From: Bolinopsis microptera
Lineage: Eukaryota; Ctenophora; Tentaculata; Lobata; Bolinopsidae
NCBI RefSeq assembly: GCF_026151205.1
Contig: NC_087077.1
Location: 496,001 to 560,000, forward strand
Direction of reading: 5' to 3'
Length of the DNA stretch: 64,000 nucleotides
Shown: in pieces, positions 1 to 11,836 of the stretch
How the letters are laid out: every line of letters starts with the position of its first letter
Numbering within the stretch: position 1 is the stretch's first letter
Translations under genes and position numbers: made by a program
Notes under the pieces: generated by a model
Database searches by the model: none
Told to the model about the DNA's origin: nothing
The model's input: only the letters and a program-made list of their open reading frames with translations

Positions 1-283
1 AATACAAAGTATAGGGTTAACTACAGTCCCTCGTTAGGGTTCGTGTTCAAATTGTATTTATCCTGCATCAGATCTCCTAGAAAATACAAAGTATAGGGTT
101 AACTACTATAACATACAGTCCCTCGTTAGGGTTCGTGTTCAAATTGTATTTATCCTGCATCAGATCTCCTAGAAAATACAAAGTATAGGGTTAACTACTA
201 TAACATACAGTCCCTCGTTAGGGTTCGTGTTCAAATTGTATTTATCCTGCATCAGATCTCCTAGAAAATACAAAGTATAGGGA
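1..283. repeat. 92-bp tandem repeat at left edge
   Basis: A unit beginning AATACAAAGTATAGGG recurs at 1, 83, 175 and 267. Spacing is 92 bp for the later copies; the first copy lacks a 10-bp segment. The array is probably cut by the window edge. It lies beyond the last visible WDR33 exon, in an intron or 3' region of that gene. No coding signal is seen from here to 464. Confidence 0.9.
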
Positions 284-464
284 CAACTACCATATTGTCA
301 CCTATAATGTTGAGATTCGTCAAGCTTTAACAATCACATCGTGTGACCAGAGAGAGAGTAACATTATACCCATGAATTGTAATCGAGCCATTATGATGTA
401 TTTACCGTGTGGTAATTATACATTATAAATACATATTACATATTGTTGGACTATGACTGTTTAC

Positions 465-3400
465 CTGGTCTGTTTCTGGTCCAGAATTTAGCAGTGTGAT
501 CGTTACTGCCACTAGCTAGAATGTGTCCCAGAGGGTGCCAGTCCAGTGACAATACCATCCCCTCGTGTGCTGTGTCCATCCCTCCAACTTCTCTATCCGT
601 CCTGTCAGGTCACGTGTTAGGTCACGTGTTAAGTCACGTGTTAAGTCACGTGTTAGGTCACGTGTTAGGTCACGTGTTAGGTCACATGTTAGGTCACGTG
701 TTAGCATGTTAGGTCACGTGTTAGGTCACGTGTTAGGTCACGTGTTAGGTCACGTGTTAGGTCACGTGTTAGGTAACGTGTTAGGTCACGTGTTAGGTCA
801 CGTGTTAGGTCACGTGTTAGGTCACGTGTTAGGTCACGTGTTAGGTCACGTGTTAGGTCACGTGTTAGGTCACGTGTTAGGTCACGTGTTAGGTCACGTG
901 TTAGGTAATAAGGTTACGTGTTAGGTTAAATAAGGTTACGTGTTAGGTTACGTGTTAGGTCACGTGTTCGGTTATAAGGTTACGTGTTAGGTTACGTGTT
1001 AGGTTAAATAAGGTTACGTGTTAGGTTACGTGTTAGGTCACGTGTTACGTTATAAGGTTACGTGTTAGGTTACGTGTTAGGTTAAATAAGGTTACGTGTT
1101 AGGTTACGTGTTAAGTTACGTGTTAGGTTAAATAAGGTTACGTGTTAGGTTACGTGTTAGGTTACGTGTTAGGTTACGTGTTAGGTTACGTGTTAGGTTA
1201 CGTGTTAGGTTACGTGTTAGGTTAAATAAGGTTACGTGTTAGGTTACGTGTTAGGTTAAATAAGGTTACGTGTTAGGTTACGTGTAAGGTTACGTGTTAG
1301 GTTACGTGTTAGGTTACGTGTAAGGTTACGTGTAAGGTTACGTGTTAAGTTATAAGGTTACGTGTTAGGTTACGTGTTAGGTTAAATAAGGTTACGTGTT
1401 AGGTTACGTGTTAGGTTACGTGTTAGGTTACGTGTAAGGTCACGTGTTAGGTTATAAGGTTACGTGTTAGGTTACGTGTTAGGTTAAATAAGGTTACGTG
1501 TTAGGTTAAATAAGGTTACGTGTTAGGTTAAATAAGGTTACGTGTTAGGTTACGTGTTAGGTTAAATAAGGTTACGTGTTAGGTTACGTGTTAGGTTACG
1601 TGTTAGGTTACGTGTAAGGTCACGTGTTAGGTTATAAGGTTACGTGTAAAGTTACGTGTTAGGTTAAATAAGGTTACGTGTTAGGTTAAATAAGGTTACG
1701 TGTTAGGTTAAATAAGGTTACGTGTTAGGTTACGTGTAAGGTTACGTGTTAGGTTACGTGTTAGGTTACGTGTTAGGTTACTTGTTAGGTTAAATAAGGT
1801 TACGTGTTAGGTTAAATAAGGTTACGTGTTAGGTTAAATAAGGTTACGTGTTAGGTTACGTGTAAGGTTACGTGTTAGGTTACGTGTTAGGTTACGTGTT
1901 AGGTTACGTGTTAGGTTACGTGTTAGGTTAAATAAGGTTACGTGTTAGGTTACGTGTTAGGTTACGCGTAAGGTTACGTGTTAGGTTATAAGGTTACGTG
2001 TTAGGTTACGTGTTAGGTTAAATAAGGTTACGTGTTAGGTTACGTGTTAGGTTACGTGTTAGGTCACGTGTTAGGTCACGTGTTCGGTTATAAGGTTACG
2101 TGTTAGGTTACGTGTTAGGTTAAATAAGGTTACGTGTTAGGTTAAATAAGGTTACGTGTTAGGTTACGTGTTAGGTTATAAGTTTACGTGTTAGGTTACG
2201 TGTTAGGTTACGTGTTAGGTTACGTGTTCGGGTATAAGGTTACGTGTTAGGTCACTTGTTAGGTCACCTGTTAGGTTAAAAGGTTACGTGTTAGGTTACA
2301 TGTTAGGTTACGTGTTAGGTCACTTGTTAGGTCACGTGTTAGGTTATAAGGTTACGTGTTAGGTCACCGGTTAGGTCACGTGTTAGGTCACGTGTTAGGT
2401 CACGTGTTAGGTTATAAGGTTACGTGTAAGGTCACGTGTTAGGTCACCGGTTAGGTCACTTGTTAGGTCACGTGTTAGGTTATAAGGTTACGTGTTAGGT
2501 CACCGGTTAGGTCACGTGTTAGGTCACGTGTAAGGTTACGTGTTAGGTTATAAGGTTACGTGTAAGGTCACGTGTTAGGTCACCGGTTAGGTCACGTGTT
2601 AGGTTACGTGTTAGGTTACGTGTTAGGTCACGTGTTAGGTTACGTGTTAGGTCACGTGTTAGGTCACGTGTTAGGTCACGTGTTAGGTTACGTGTAAGGT
2701 TACGTGTTAGGTTATAAGGTTACGTGTAAGGTCACGTGTTAGGTCACCGGTTAGGTCACGTGTTAGGTTACGTGTTAGGTTACGTGTTAGGTCACGTGTT
2801 AGGTTACGTGTAAGGTCACGTGTTAGGTCACCGGTTAGGTCACGTGTTAGGTCACGTGTTAGGTAACGTGTAAGGTTACGTGTTAGGTTATAAGGTTACG
2901 TGTAAGGTCACGTGTTAGGTCACCGGTTAGGTCACGTGTTAGGTTACGTGTTAGGTTACGTGTTAGGTCACGTGTTAGGTTACGTGTAAGGTTACGTGTT
3001 AGGTTATAAGGTTACAAGGTTACGTGTAAGGTCACGTGTTAGGTCACCGGTTAGGTCACGTGTTAGGTCACGTGTTAGGTTACGTGTAAGGTTACGTGTT
3101 AGGTTATAAGGTTACGTGTAAGGTCACGTGTTAGGTCACCGGTTAGGTCACGTGTTAGGTTACGTGTTAGGTTACGTGTTAGGTCACGTGTTAGGTTACG
3201 TGTAAGGTTACGTGTTAGGTTATAAGGTTACAAGGTTACGTGTAAGGTCACGTGTTAGGTCACGTGTTAGGTTACGTGTTAGGTAACGTGTTAGGTTACG
3301 TGTTAGGTTACGTGTTAGGTCACGTGTTAGGTCACGTGTTCGGTTATAAGGTTACGTGTAAGGTCACGTGTTCGGTTATAAGTTTACGTGTTAGGTTACG

Positions 3401-6400
3401 TGTTAGCTTTTAAGGTTACGTGTTAGGTTACGTGTAAGGTTACGTGTTAGGTTACGTGTAAGGTTACGTGTAAGGTTACGTGTTAGGTTATAAGGTTATG
3501 TGTTAGGTTACGTGTTAGGTTACGTGTAAGGTTACGTGTTAGGTAACGTGTTAGGTTACGTGTTAGGTAACGTGTTAGGTTACGTGTTAGGTTACGTGTT
3601 AGGTCACGTGTTAGGTCACGTGTTCGGTTATCAGGTTACGTGTAAGGTCACGTGTTCGGTTATAAGTTTACGTGTTAGGTTACGTGTTAGCTTTTAAGGT
3701 TACGTGTTAGGTTACGTGTAAGGTTACGTGTAAGGTTACGTGTTAGGTTACGTGTTAGGTCACTTGTTAGGTCACGTGTTAGGTCAAAAGGTTACGTGTT
3801 AGGTTACATGTTAGGTTACGTGTTAGGTCACTTGTTAGGTCACGTGTTAGGTTATAAGGTTACGTGTTAGGTCACCGGTTAGGTCACGTGTTAGGTCACG
3901 TGTTAGGTCACGTGTTAGGTCACGTGTTAGGTCACGTGTTAGGTTACGTGTAAGGTTACGTGTTAGGTTATGAGGTTACGTGTAAGGTCACGTGTTAGGT
4001 CACCGGTTAGGTCACGTGTTAGGTTACGTGTTAGGTTACGTGTTAGGTCACGTGTTAGGTTACGTGTAAGGTTACGTGTTAGGTTATAAGGTTACAAGGT
4101 TACGTGTAAGGTCACGTGTTAGGTCACGTGTTAGGTTACGTGTTAGGTTACGTGTTAGGTTACGTGTTAGGTTACGTGTTAGGTTACGTGTTAGGTTTTG
4201 TGTTAGGTCACGTGTTAGGTCACGTGTTCGGTTATAAGGTTACGTGTTAGGTCACGTGTTAGGTCACGTGTTCGGTTATAAGGTTACGTGTTAGGTCACT
4301 TGTTAGGTCACGTGTTAGGTCACGTGTTAGGTCACGTGTTAGGTCACGTGTTAGGTCACGTGTTAGGTTTAAAAAATGTGTACAATTTGTACAAGGGACC
4401 CTTGTGTTCGAGCTGGAAAATTATTGAAGACAATTTGTCTTCTAAAATCACCTATTTGGTACCAAAAGATTCGTCTTCTCAAGCTGATTACGATTCTGTA
4501 AAAAAAAATTTTAAAAACTGATGCTTTTTGAGTTATAGGCATTTTAAGCCTTAAATCTGCCATGTTTGGACCTTTTTTACGATGAATTTTACTAAGTCGT
4601 TTGAGGCCACATTTCATACCTTAAAACTCAAAATTGAGAGAAATCCTGTTCCAAAAAGTCGGATATGATCATCAGCTACACTCACAAGAATTTTTGAAGC
4701 GATATCTTATGACCTGGGTGAATGGTAAAATATACAACTTTGATTTTTTCAAAAATTTCAATTTTGCTTCTCTCGACCTTGTTTGGTCTGTAACTTCGTC
4801 ATCTATATTTTAATTATAAAATCCTCTGAAGTGCTTCTTGTACGGATTGTAAATAATGTTCAGTTAAAAAATCAGCCAAAAAACGTTTAAAATGACTGAA
4901 ATATCGGTATTACAGTGACAGACTTCTCAAAATTTCCAAAACTTTCGAAAAAGAAAATAATTTGTTTTTCGAATGTGCGTACTCTCAAAAATTTTTTTCA
5001 ATGCCTCAAATCTTACAGTTGTACAGTAATCTATACTTTCATAATATGAAGTCAAATCCCGGGTCCCGGCAAAAAAGGTTTTGGTGTATGTCCCCTTAAG
5101 TGTTAGGTCTTAGGTATTAGTGCAGATGATGTGCTTTTGATTCTCTATAAACCGATTAATGAGATATTTCGGTCGATTTGAAGAAGACAATATTTTATAT
5201 TCATTACTTGTTTAATGAAGAATGGTATCATCCTAAGTAAGATGGTAACTGAGTTTATCCAGTGAAAGTAATGAGGAAAGTGAAAGTAAGGAGGAAAGTG
5301 AAACATACCCGACAATCCAGAAGAGAATACTCCCATCAGCACCACCACTAGCAAACAAGCCCTCGTGTATTGGATGCCAGGATATGGACATAACTTCCTT
5401 CTTGTGTCCTCTGAATACTTGCATTTCCTTCATCGCTCGAATGTCAAATATCTTGAAATAGATTAATAAGGTTAGAACCAAAATCAAACAATCAGCAGGT
5501 TGGTGAAAATCAAGTCTACAATATAAATCTATAAGTTTAACGATAAGTTGAGTTCCTTCAATGGAAAAGCTGTACTACATAATATAATAGAGAAACAAGA
5601 GGAGAGCTAGCATCTTGTTGAATACGAAAGATTCAATCCGAGGAAGGATAATATTTGATTCTTTAGCTAGTTATTCAAGTTCAACTTTATCAAAATTATA
5701 AAGATAGAACTGAATAGCTTGAACAGCAAGTTAAAAATAACAATAACCTCACAATGACCTAAACATGATAAACTTTGCAGGATTTGTAACAGTACCTTTA
5801 ACAGATGGTCCCGAGAGGAAGTGAGGAGCCAGTTACCATTCCTGTTCCACTTAGCTCGAGTTACTGTGGCCTTGTGCAAATGCCTGAAAATATGTTAAAG
5901 AGTTACTGTGGCCTTGTGCAAATGCCTGAAAATATGTTAAAGAGTTACTGTGGCCTTGTGCAAATGCCTGAAAATATGTTAAAGAGTTACTGTGGCCTTG
6001 TGCAAATGCCTGAAAATATGTTAAAGAGTTACTGTGGCCTTGTGCAAATGCCTGAAAATATGTTAAAGTTGTTGTTACTGTGGCCTTGTGCAAATGCCTG
6101 AAAATATGTTAAAGTTGTTGATTGCGTATGAACACTGCTTTGCATGGTATGAAGCCTACAAATTATGCACTATTATGGTTCACTGACAAACCTTTGCTAC
6201 GAGTTTTTAAAAGTTCACTTAAAAACGTTACAAATTCGTGGAGTGTATGAAACACATGGTGCGAGTGATACAATATGACAAAAGTGGTAAAGCGCTGACA
6301 AAAAGGAAGAAATGACACGATAAAATAAGGTAGAATTTCAAGGTGTGACTTTCACTTTCAAAAGTGTGATCTGAGAAGGTATAACCGATAAGAAGTTCAA

Positions 6401-9400
6401 CTGTCAAACTGCAAAAGATATTATACAATGTGTCGAAATCTGGGCTCACATAAAAATCTACTGTTAAAATGAACTGAAAACCGAAAGTAACGCACAATGT
6501 AGTGAGAGATTGTCCGACTCTAGGATCCCACAGTTTAATAGGTTGCTGAGTATCCTTGCTCCCTGACACGATCAGCCCCTTCTGAGGGTGCCAATCACAG
6601 CACTTCACTTCCGCACCGTGACCCCTCATAGCTCTCTCTTCTGTACAGGAGTGGAAATCCCAGATCTTCACTAAACTGTCGTCGGAGCACGTGACGAACT
6701 TCTTGTCAGTAGGACAGAAACTGAAACAAGGGTTTAAAGTTAAGTTGTAACCACTTAATCATTTTTCAGAATTAAAGTTTTAAACTGATTTAATGTGAGT
6801 ATGAGAAGTGAGAACTCTTTGATCCTATAATGTATCCTAAGAGCACCCTGGCTGTGGTTGTGGGGGCCGGGGAGGGGGCCGAGGGGGAGGGGGCCGGGGG
6901 AAGGGACCGGGGGAGGGGGCCGGGGGAGAGGGCCGGGGGGAGGGGAGCTGGAGGGGGCCGGGGGGAGGGGAGAGGGCCGGGGAAAGGGGGCCGGGGGAAG
7001 GGACCGGGGGAGGGGACCGGGGGGAGGGGAGGGGGAGAGGGCCGGAGGGAGGGGGCCGAGGGGGAGGGGGCCGGGGGAGGGGGCCGGGGAGGGGGCCGGA
7101 GGGAAGGGACCGGGGGAGGGGGCCGGGGAGGGGGCCGGAGGGAAGGGGCCGGGGGAGGAGGCCAGGGGAAGGGACCGGGGGAGGGGGCCGGGGGAAGGGG
7201 CCGGGGGAAGGGACCGGGGGAGAGGGCCGGGGGAGAGGGGAGGGGGCCGGGGGAGAGGGGAGGGGACCGGGGGAGAGGGCCGGGGGAGGGGGCCGGGGGA
7301 GAGGGCCGGGGGAAGGGACCGGGGAGAGGGCCGGGGGGAGGGCCGGGGGCCGGGGGAGGGGGCCGGGGGAGGGGGCCGGGGGGAGGGGGCCGGAGGGAGG
7401 GGGCCGGAGGGAGGGGGCCGAGGTGGAGGGGGGGGCGGGGGAGGGGGCCGGGTGTTTAACTGTACCTGGCGTCCCTGATGACCTCTGTGTGAGCATCAAA
7501 AGATTTGACATTGTTCATGTTGGACTGCCAGTACTTGACATTTCCCGTGTGATCGGCTGTTAATAACCAAGTTTCGTTCTTGTTCCACTCCATGACACGC
7601 AGTGCCGTGTCGTGCGCCTGGGATAGGTTTAGTGATAAATTAATAAATATAGATTAGTAAAGACAGTCCAATATTATTTATATAGGCGACATTATTTGTG
7701 ATATTTTGATAAAATTATACCACAATAAAATGAACAGACACTCAATAGTCAATGTTGGCGATCTTTTCAGAAAATAAAGTAAACATTTTAAATTGCTAAA
7801 TTTCTAAATTACATTAAAACTCAGCTCAGCTGGTCACTCAATACAAAACGGTTACAATTCTATGATGGCATAATCGCACTTAAAAGAAATATGTACAAAT
7901 ATACACGAATAGTGTAACAAACAGCAAACATATTAAACTCAATAAATAACATTTCAAATCACGAGAATAACATGCTAAGATTTTAATTCTGGCTCGAAGG
8001 ACATTTTTGATACTGGTGATCACTGATCTGTTACTTTTAATGGAAATCTGAGACATTTGAATGTATTAAGAATGCGTGGCAGATCTACGGCCTATAAAAG
8101 GAAATTGAGATTAATTATTGCCTACCAATCAAACCTGGATATTAGTTTCGAAAGTAAAGTTGTTACCGCTCCACAGAGTGAATTCTCCGCTCGATGCTCC
8201 TGATATCATTCTCTTACCGTCAGGGAGAAACTGGGAAGAAGGGATATAAAGTGAAACCGAAAGTGAAACAAACAATTTAATACTGCGAGGTTGAATTATA
8301 ATCACTTGTTGTGCAGAGTTCTCATAGTTTGAACTCGTACAATACATCACCAGGGGGGGGGGGGGGCCCCATCACCATCAACATACCTCCAGATCTATAG
8401 TATTACATTAATAAATAATGTGGACCACGTTTTGAATAATTACCTGTAGTAATGTACTACTAGCCAATTGCTTTTATATATTATGATGTATGATAGAGTG
8501 TACGAGTGTAAATGGAAGATATTGAAAAGACATACAGTTCAGTAAACAGTAAACAGTAAACACCAGATGTAGCAGCAAACATGTATTATATCAGCTAATA
8601 ATTTGACAACTTGTACAATGATAACATGGAAACAGGAAGAATTAAAACAACGGATAATGACGGGGGTGATCACCCCCATAATGACATATTCAGCGCCAAA
8701 ATACATTAACCAGACAAGGCTCCTCTGGAACCCACGGACCCATCTGTTGCCCACATCTCCTGGAACTTTTAATAAACTGGATAATTTTTACAAAAACTCT
8801 TCTACATAATATATGTTTTCACTCTACATTAACAGCAGGTCACTCGAGCTAAAGACCTGTAAGATTGTCTCAAAGTTGAAAGTTAAGCCGTTCCACAGAG
8901 TGAACTCCCCGTTTGAAGTTCCTGTTACTAATCGCCGCCCTTCTGTAGTCCACTGGAAATTATAGTCAATTTCACAATCAGCTCCATTTTCACTTTCACA
9001 CAATCACACAACCTATATTCCCTTTCTTTCCACTTATACGCTACCTAGATTCCCTTTCTTTCACACAATCACACAACCTATATTCCCTTTCTTTCCACTT
9101 ATACGCTACCTAGATTCCAGGTTTCTTTCACACAATCACACAACCTATATTCCCTTTCTTTCCACTTATACGCTACCTAGATTCACTTTCACACAATCAC
9201 ACAACCTATATTCTCTTTCTTTCCACTTATACGCTACCTAGATTCCCTTTCATTATTACGTTCTCCGAAGCTTCAGAGATTTACTTAAACAGGTACTCAG
9301 AAAGAAGAGTTGCATAAGGGCACACATAGTATTTTACACAGACAATTCACAATATTACAGAAAGCTATACAAAAGAAGATATTTAAAGAGAAGAGTGTGA

Positions 9401-10692
9401 ATAAATGAATAGTCACAAGTTTGAATAATCACTAGGTGTTATGGGCGTGTGCCGCATGATGTAACTCACAAAGCTGAATAAAGATAAATCTCGGTGTATA
9501 CCCCAGCATAATGAGCTATTAGCTTGGTGGCCAGGTCGTATAAAGGCTATAAAGGCTATAATATATAATACATATTCGCCCATTTTTTATACTTAATGCA
9601 CAGGAGAGAGTTACAATTCGCACTGTTATGAACCGTTAGCGCAAAGTAAGTCACCCAGAAATTAATACGATTGTCATTGAAATTAAATAAGTACATACCC
9701 TGACTAAATGGATGGGGCATTTGAACTTGTTGGTGGACATTCTGACAAAGCGGGTAGTGACCGCGTTCATGGGATTGTCGAGCATTCCCATTGGGGGCAT
9801 CATCTGAGGAGTGGGGATAGTTTTTAATTAATTACAACACAACAAATCTATTAAATTAATTGAGGATGTTACAGAAGGAATTGATTTAAAATGAAGTCCG
9901 AGGAGTCATAATCCTCCTAAGGTGGCGTTTGTCTTATCTCATTAATGGTAACAGTTTCAATAAACCTATTTTGTAAAATAATACCATTTCAAAACACACT
10001 CTGTTCACAGTGCAGATAGTTATTATTAGAAAGGGTAACCTCTCCTCATCCCTAGTTATTTGTTTTGTGCACTCACATCAATGTAGTACGCTTTGTGAGG
10101 CTGCAGAACTTTGGAACCATGTAGACTCTTTTTATAAAGCCTATCCTCAATATACTCAAATACTGGAGCGTTGTAGTCTACTGTCTTCCGCTGCACCGAC
10201 CTCCTCATACGCTTCCCGTCAAATGTGGACATTTGTGAGGGAAAGAACATGGGTGTTAACTGCATACCCTGCATATTTGGGGGCATCGGTGGCATTCCAG
10301 GCATTGATGATATACCTGCGAATATTGAACATTGTAGTTACTATCACAATAATATGGTACTGTACCAATTATGAATTATCACAAATCCTAAACTCCTAAA
10401 AATCAAACTTTCGAACAAGCTTACATACAGTATACACGTTCATGATTATATTAAACAATAAACCTAGCATAGATCATACAATGAACAATGTGATTCGGTC
10501 CCCGTGTCACAGCTGGCAGCATCTAACAGTTATATGCTAAATGGAGGTGATGTGAGTATAATGAATGTCTGGTTCACCTTGCTGGAAAGGGAATCCCATC
10601 ATGCTCGGTTGTTTGGGTAACTCCCCTGCCGGCGCTACCGGTGCTTCAGGCTGGTTCCGGACATACACCATGGGATTCATCATGCTGACCAT
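465..10692 (-). CDS. WDR33: WDR33 (CPSF-complex WD40 protein), 3' end outside window
   Basis: WDR33 is a scaffold of the cleavage and polyadenylation specificity factor and helps recognise the AAUAAA signal in the nucleus. Coding exons in transcript order: 10692-10578, 10315-10077, 9803-9699, 8952-8857 or 8230-8135 (alternative copies), 7617-7466, 6720-6496, 5883-5796, 5451-5309, 592-465. All introns are GT-AG and phases agree across every junction, giving about 430 residues. Family marks include [19 protein letters not shown], the [12 protein letters not shown] segment, WD40 blades such as [30 protein letters not shown] and SRDHLLK, and [16 protein letters not shown] at the end of the propeller. 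The chosen start, ATG at 10692, lies just after an acceptor-like CAG, so an upstream exon is possible. The proline-rich C-terminal half typical of animal WDR33 is not in the window. The last visible intron (5308-593) is filled by a satellite. Confidence 0.93.
601..4366. repeat. 12-bp E-box-rich satellite, WDR33 intron
   Basis: About 3.8 kb of a 12-bp unit, TTAGGTCACGTG, with variants TTAGGTTACGTG, TAAGGTTACGTG and TTAGGTCACCGG and spacers GTTAAATAAGG and GTTATAAGG. CACGTG-bearing units dominate the two ends and the right third; TTACGTG variants dominate from about 950 to 2,050. It sits entirely inside the last visible WDR33 intron, beginning 9 bp past the acceptor of exon 592-465. ORFs through it are low-complexity artefacts. 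Confidence 0.96.
4370..5095. mobile_element. Half copy of a TTAA-flanked palindromic element
   Basis: This segment matches, with scattered differences, the central spacer and right arm of the palindromic element at 36908-38288. Shared landmarks are AATGTGTACAATTTGTACAA, the CCCTTGTGTTCGAGCT stretch, and the end GTGTATGTCCCC followed by TTAA at 5096-5099. The left arm is missing: the match starts in the spacer, directly against the 12-bp satellite. It is a non-coding, non-autonomous element inside a WDR33 intron. Confidence 0.8.
5861..6116 (-). repeat. 42-bp tandem repeat spanning a WDR33 splice acceptor
   Basis: Six copies of a 42-bp unit start at 5861, 5903, 5945, 5987, 6029 and 6075 (the last spacing is 46 bp). 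Read on the minus strand, each unit contains a full 3' splice site, TTTAACATATTTTCAG, followed by the first 25 bases of WDR33 exon 7. The acceptor that keeps WDR33 open is the innermost one (exon starts at 5883). Confidence 0.95.
6856..7452. repeat. GGGGGAGGGGCCGG-type G-rich repeat in WDR33 intron
   Basis: About 600 bp of purine-rich sequence built from GGGGGAGGG and GGCCGGGG modules lies in the intron between WDR33 exons 7617-7466 and 6720-6496, ending 14 bp from the exon 5 donor. The plus strand is G-rich and the WDR33 transcript is C-rich. Several long overlapping ORFs in it are compositional artefacts (Gly/Arg or Pro/Ser only). Confidence 0.93.
8135..8230 (-). CDS. WDR33: WDR33 exon 4, copy b (duplicated alternative exon)
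   Basis: A second 96-bp phase 0-0 exon, 626 bp downstream in transcript direction, with acceptor CTTCCCAG and donor CAG/GTTTGA. It encodes [20 protein letters not shown], ending [10 protein letters not shown], clearly homologous to copy a along its whole length. Either copy joins exons 3 and 5 in frame. Using both would also keep the frame but add half a blade to the propeller, so mutually exclusive use is the simpler reading. Alternatively one copy may be silent, although both are open with intact splice sites. Confidence 0.82.
8857..8952 (-). CDS. WDR33: WDR33 exon 4, copy a
   Basis: A 96-bp phase 0-0 exon with acceptor TTTCCAG and donor CAG/GTCTTT. It encodes a WD40 strand set beginning [11 protein letters not shown] and ending [10 protein letters not shown]. 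This copy is closer to the vertebrate WDR33 sequence as I know it than the second copy downstream. Splicing to 7617 restores the AHD motif that starts the next blade. Confidence 0.88.
8990..9252. repeat. ~62-bp tandem repeat, WDR33 intron 3
   Basis: Four copies of a unit with CACACAATCACACAACC, CCCTTTCTTTCCACTTATAC and GCTACCTAGATT. It lies between WDR33 exon 3 and exon 4 copy a. No coding potential is seen. Confidence 0.88.
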
Positions 10693-11498
10693 GTCTGTTG
10701 TGTTGTTGTTAAAGGGAGAAACTTTTATCCTTAGTTATATATTATACACAACATGTGAACTATTTATAAACATAAAATTAAATTTGAAACAAAACGATTT
10801 TTGTAAGTAAGCATTTAAGGCGAAAGTTATTGGCTTTTTGTGCCGACATTGAATAACTCATATTCAGTCAAATTTAGGCGAACAGAATACTTTTTTATGA
10901 TAACGATTTGCCAAATAATATTTCAATTTCATTATAGATCTAGCTTTACAAAGAAATATTAACACGAAGTTTTCTTTAAAACACAAATTGCTTTTCGATT
11001 ACGTTCACAACTTCCAAATATTTGAAACGAAAGAAGGTTAAGTGTAAGATGATTATGTGTTTAAACTGAATAATTTAAAAGAAAGATCCCCAAGAAGTTG
11101 TGTTTTTTTTTTCAAAGAAAGAAATGATTTCAAAATATATTTAAACGACCCGACGACCGTTCTATCCTGAAAGTTAAAGATTAAACAACATGCCCCCTAG
11201 TTATAACAGTACTATAATTGTTTGCTGTTGCTGAAGTTTAAAAAACTTTACATTTCATAATCTCTCATATTTTACGAATTTTGATTGAATAACTTTTGCT
11301 TTTGTTATAATTTTTCAAGCCTCATATCGTGTGTTTCCCTTCGTGCACATGAAACATATTTAAAACAAAATCTATTAACATTTTCAATCTAAACTTACAT
11401 AATATTATTATTATATAATTATTATATACAAAACAGGTGCATCAACTCAATAAACTGAAAATATCAGGCTCACAGAAGTGAGATGGTAACAGGCATTA

Positions 11499-11836
11499 CC
11501 CTGCAGTTCCACGACTCAGTTTTGCAACCAGATTTGCTCACATTTTTTCTCACATTTTTGCGACCGGAAATGAAATTCAAAAATATTTCTCCGCACGGAG
11601 AAATATTTTTGATATGACCCAAAACTCCGTGAAAGCAGTTTTAACCTGGGCGCTCGCGTGGGAAATTTCATTATAATGCGCCCACGTGCGCACGCAAATC
11701 TGCGTGCAAATACCAACCGCATGGGAACGTACATTGTAAACAAAACTGCCTTCGCGGAGTTTTGCCAAGTTCAAAACTCTTTTCGCTGAGTTTTGTGTCA
11801 AATCTGGTCGCAAAACTGAGCCGTGGAACTGGGCTG
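11499..11836. mobile_element. 338-bp MITE with ~38-bp TIRs and TTA target duplication
   Basis: The ends are inverted repeats: CAGTTCCACGACTCAGTTTT from 11504 matches the reverse complement of 11794-11831 with a few mismatches over about 38 bp. TTA flanks both sides (11496-11498 and 11837-11839), as expected for a 3-bp target duplication such as PIF/Harbinger elements make. A second short inverted repeat (AAATATTTCTCCG) lies near the left end. No transposase is present, so it is non-autonomous; the superfamily is inferred only from the TSD. Confidence 0.75.

Noticed and set aside
565-924. Long ORFs rich in GHVL or RSRV in the 12-bp satellite
   Set aside because: They are direct translations of a 12-bp tandem repeat inside a WDR33 intron, open in several frames at once.
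601-4366. Telomere-like TTAGGT motif suggesting an interstitial telomere
   Set aside because: The period is 12 bp with an invariant ACGTG part, not the 6-bp TTAGGG repeat.
6830-7511. Gly/Arg- and Pro-rich ORFs over 200 residues
   Set aside because: Compositional artefacts of a G-rich simple repeat; open on both strands.
10010-10399. 129-residue plus-strand ORF
   Set aside because: Shadow of WDR33 exon 2 on the opposite strand; the minus frame carries the conserved family block.
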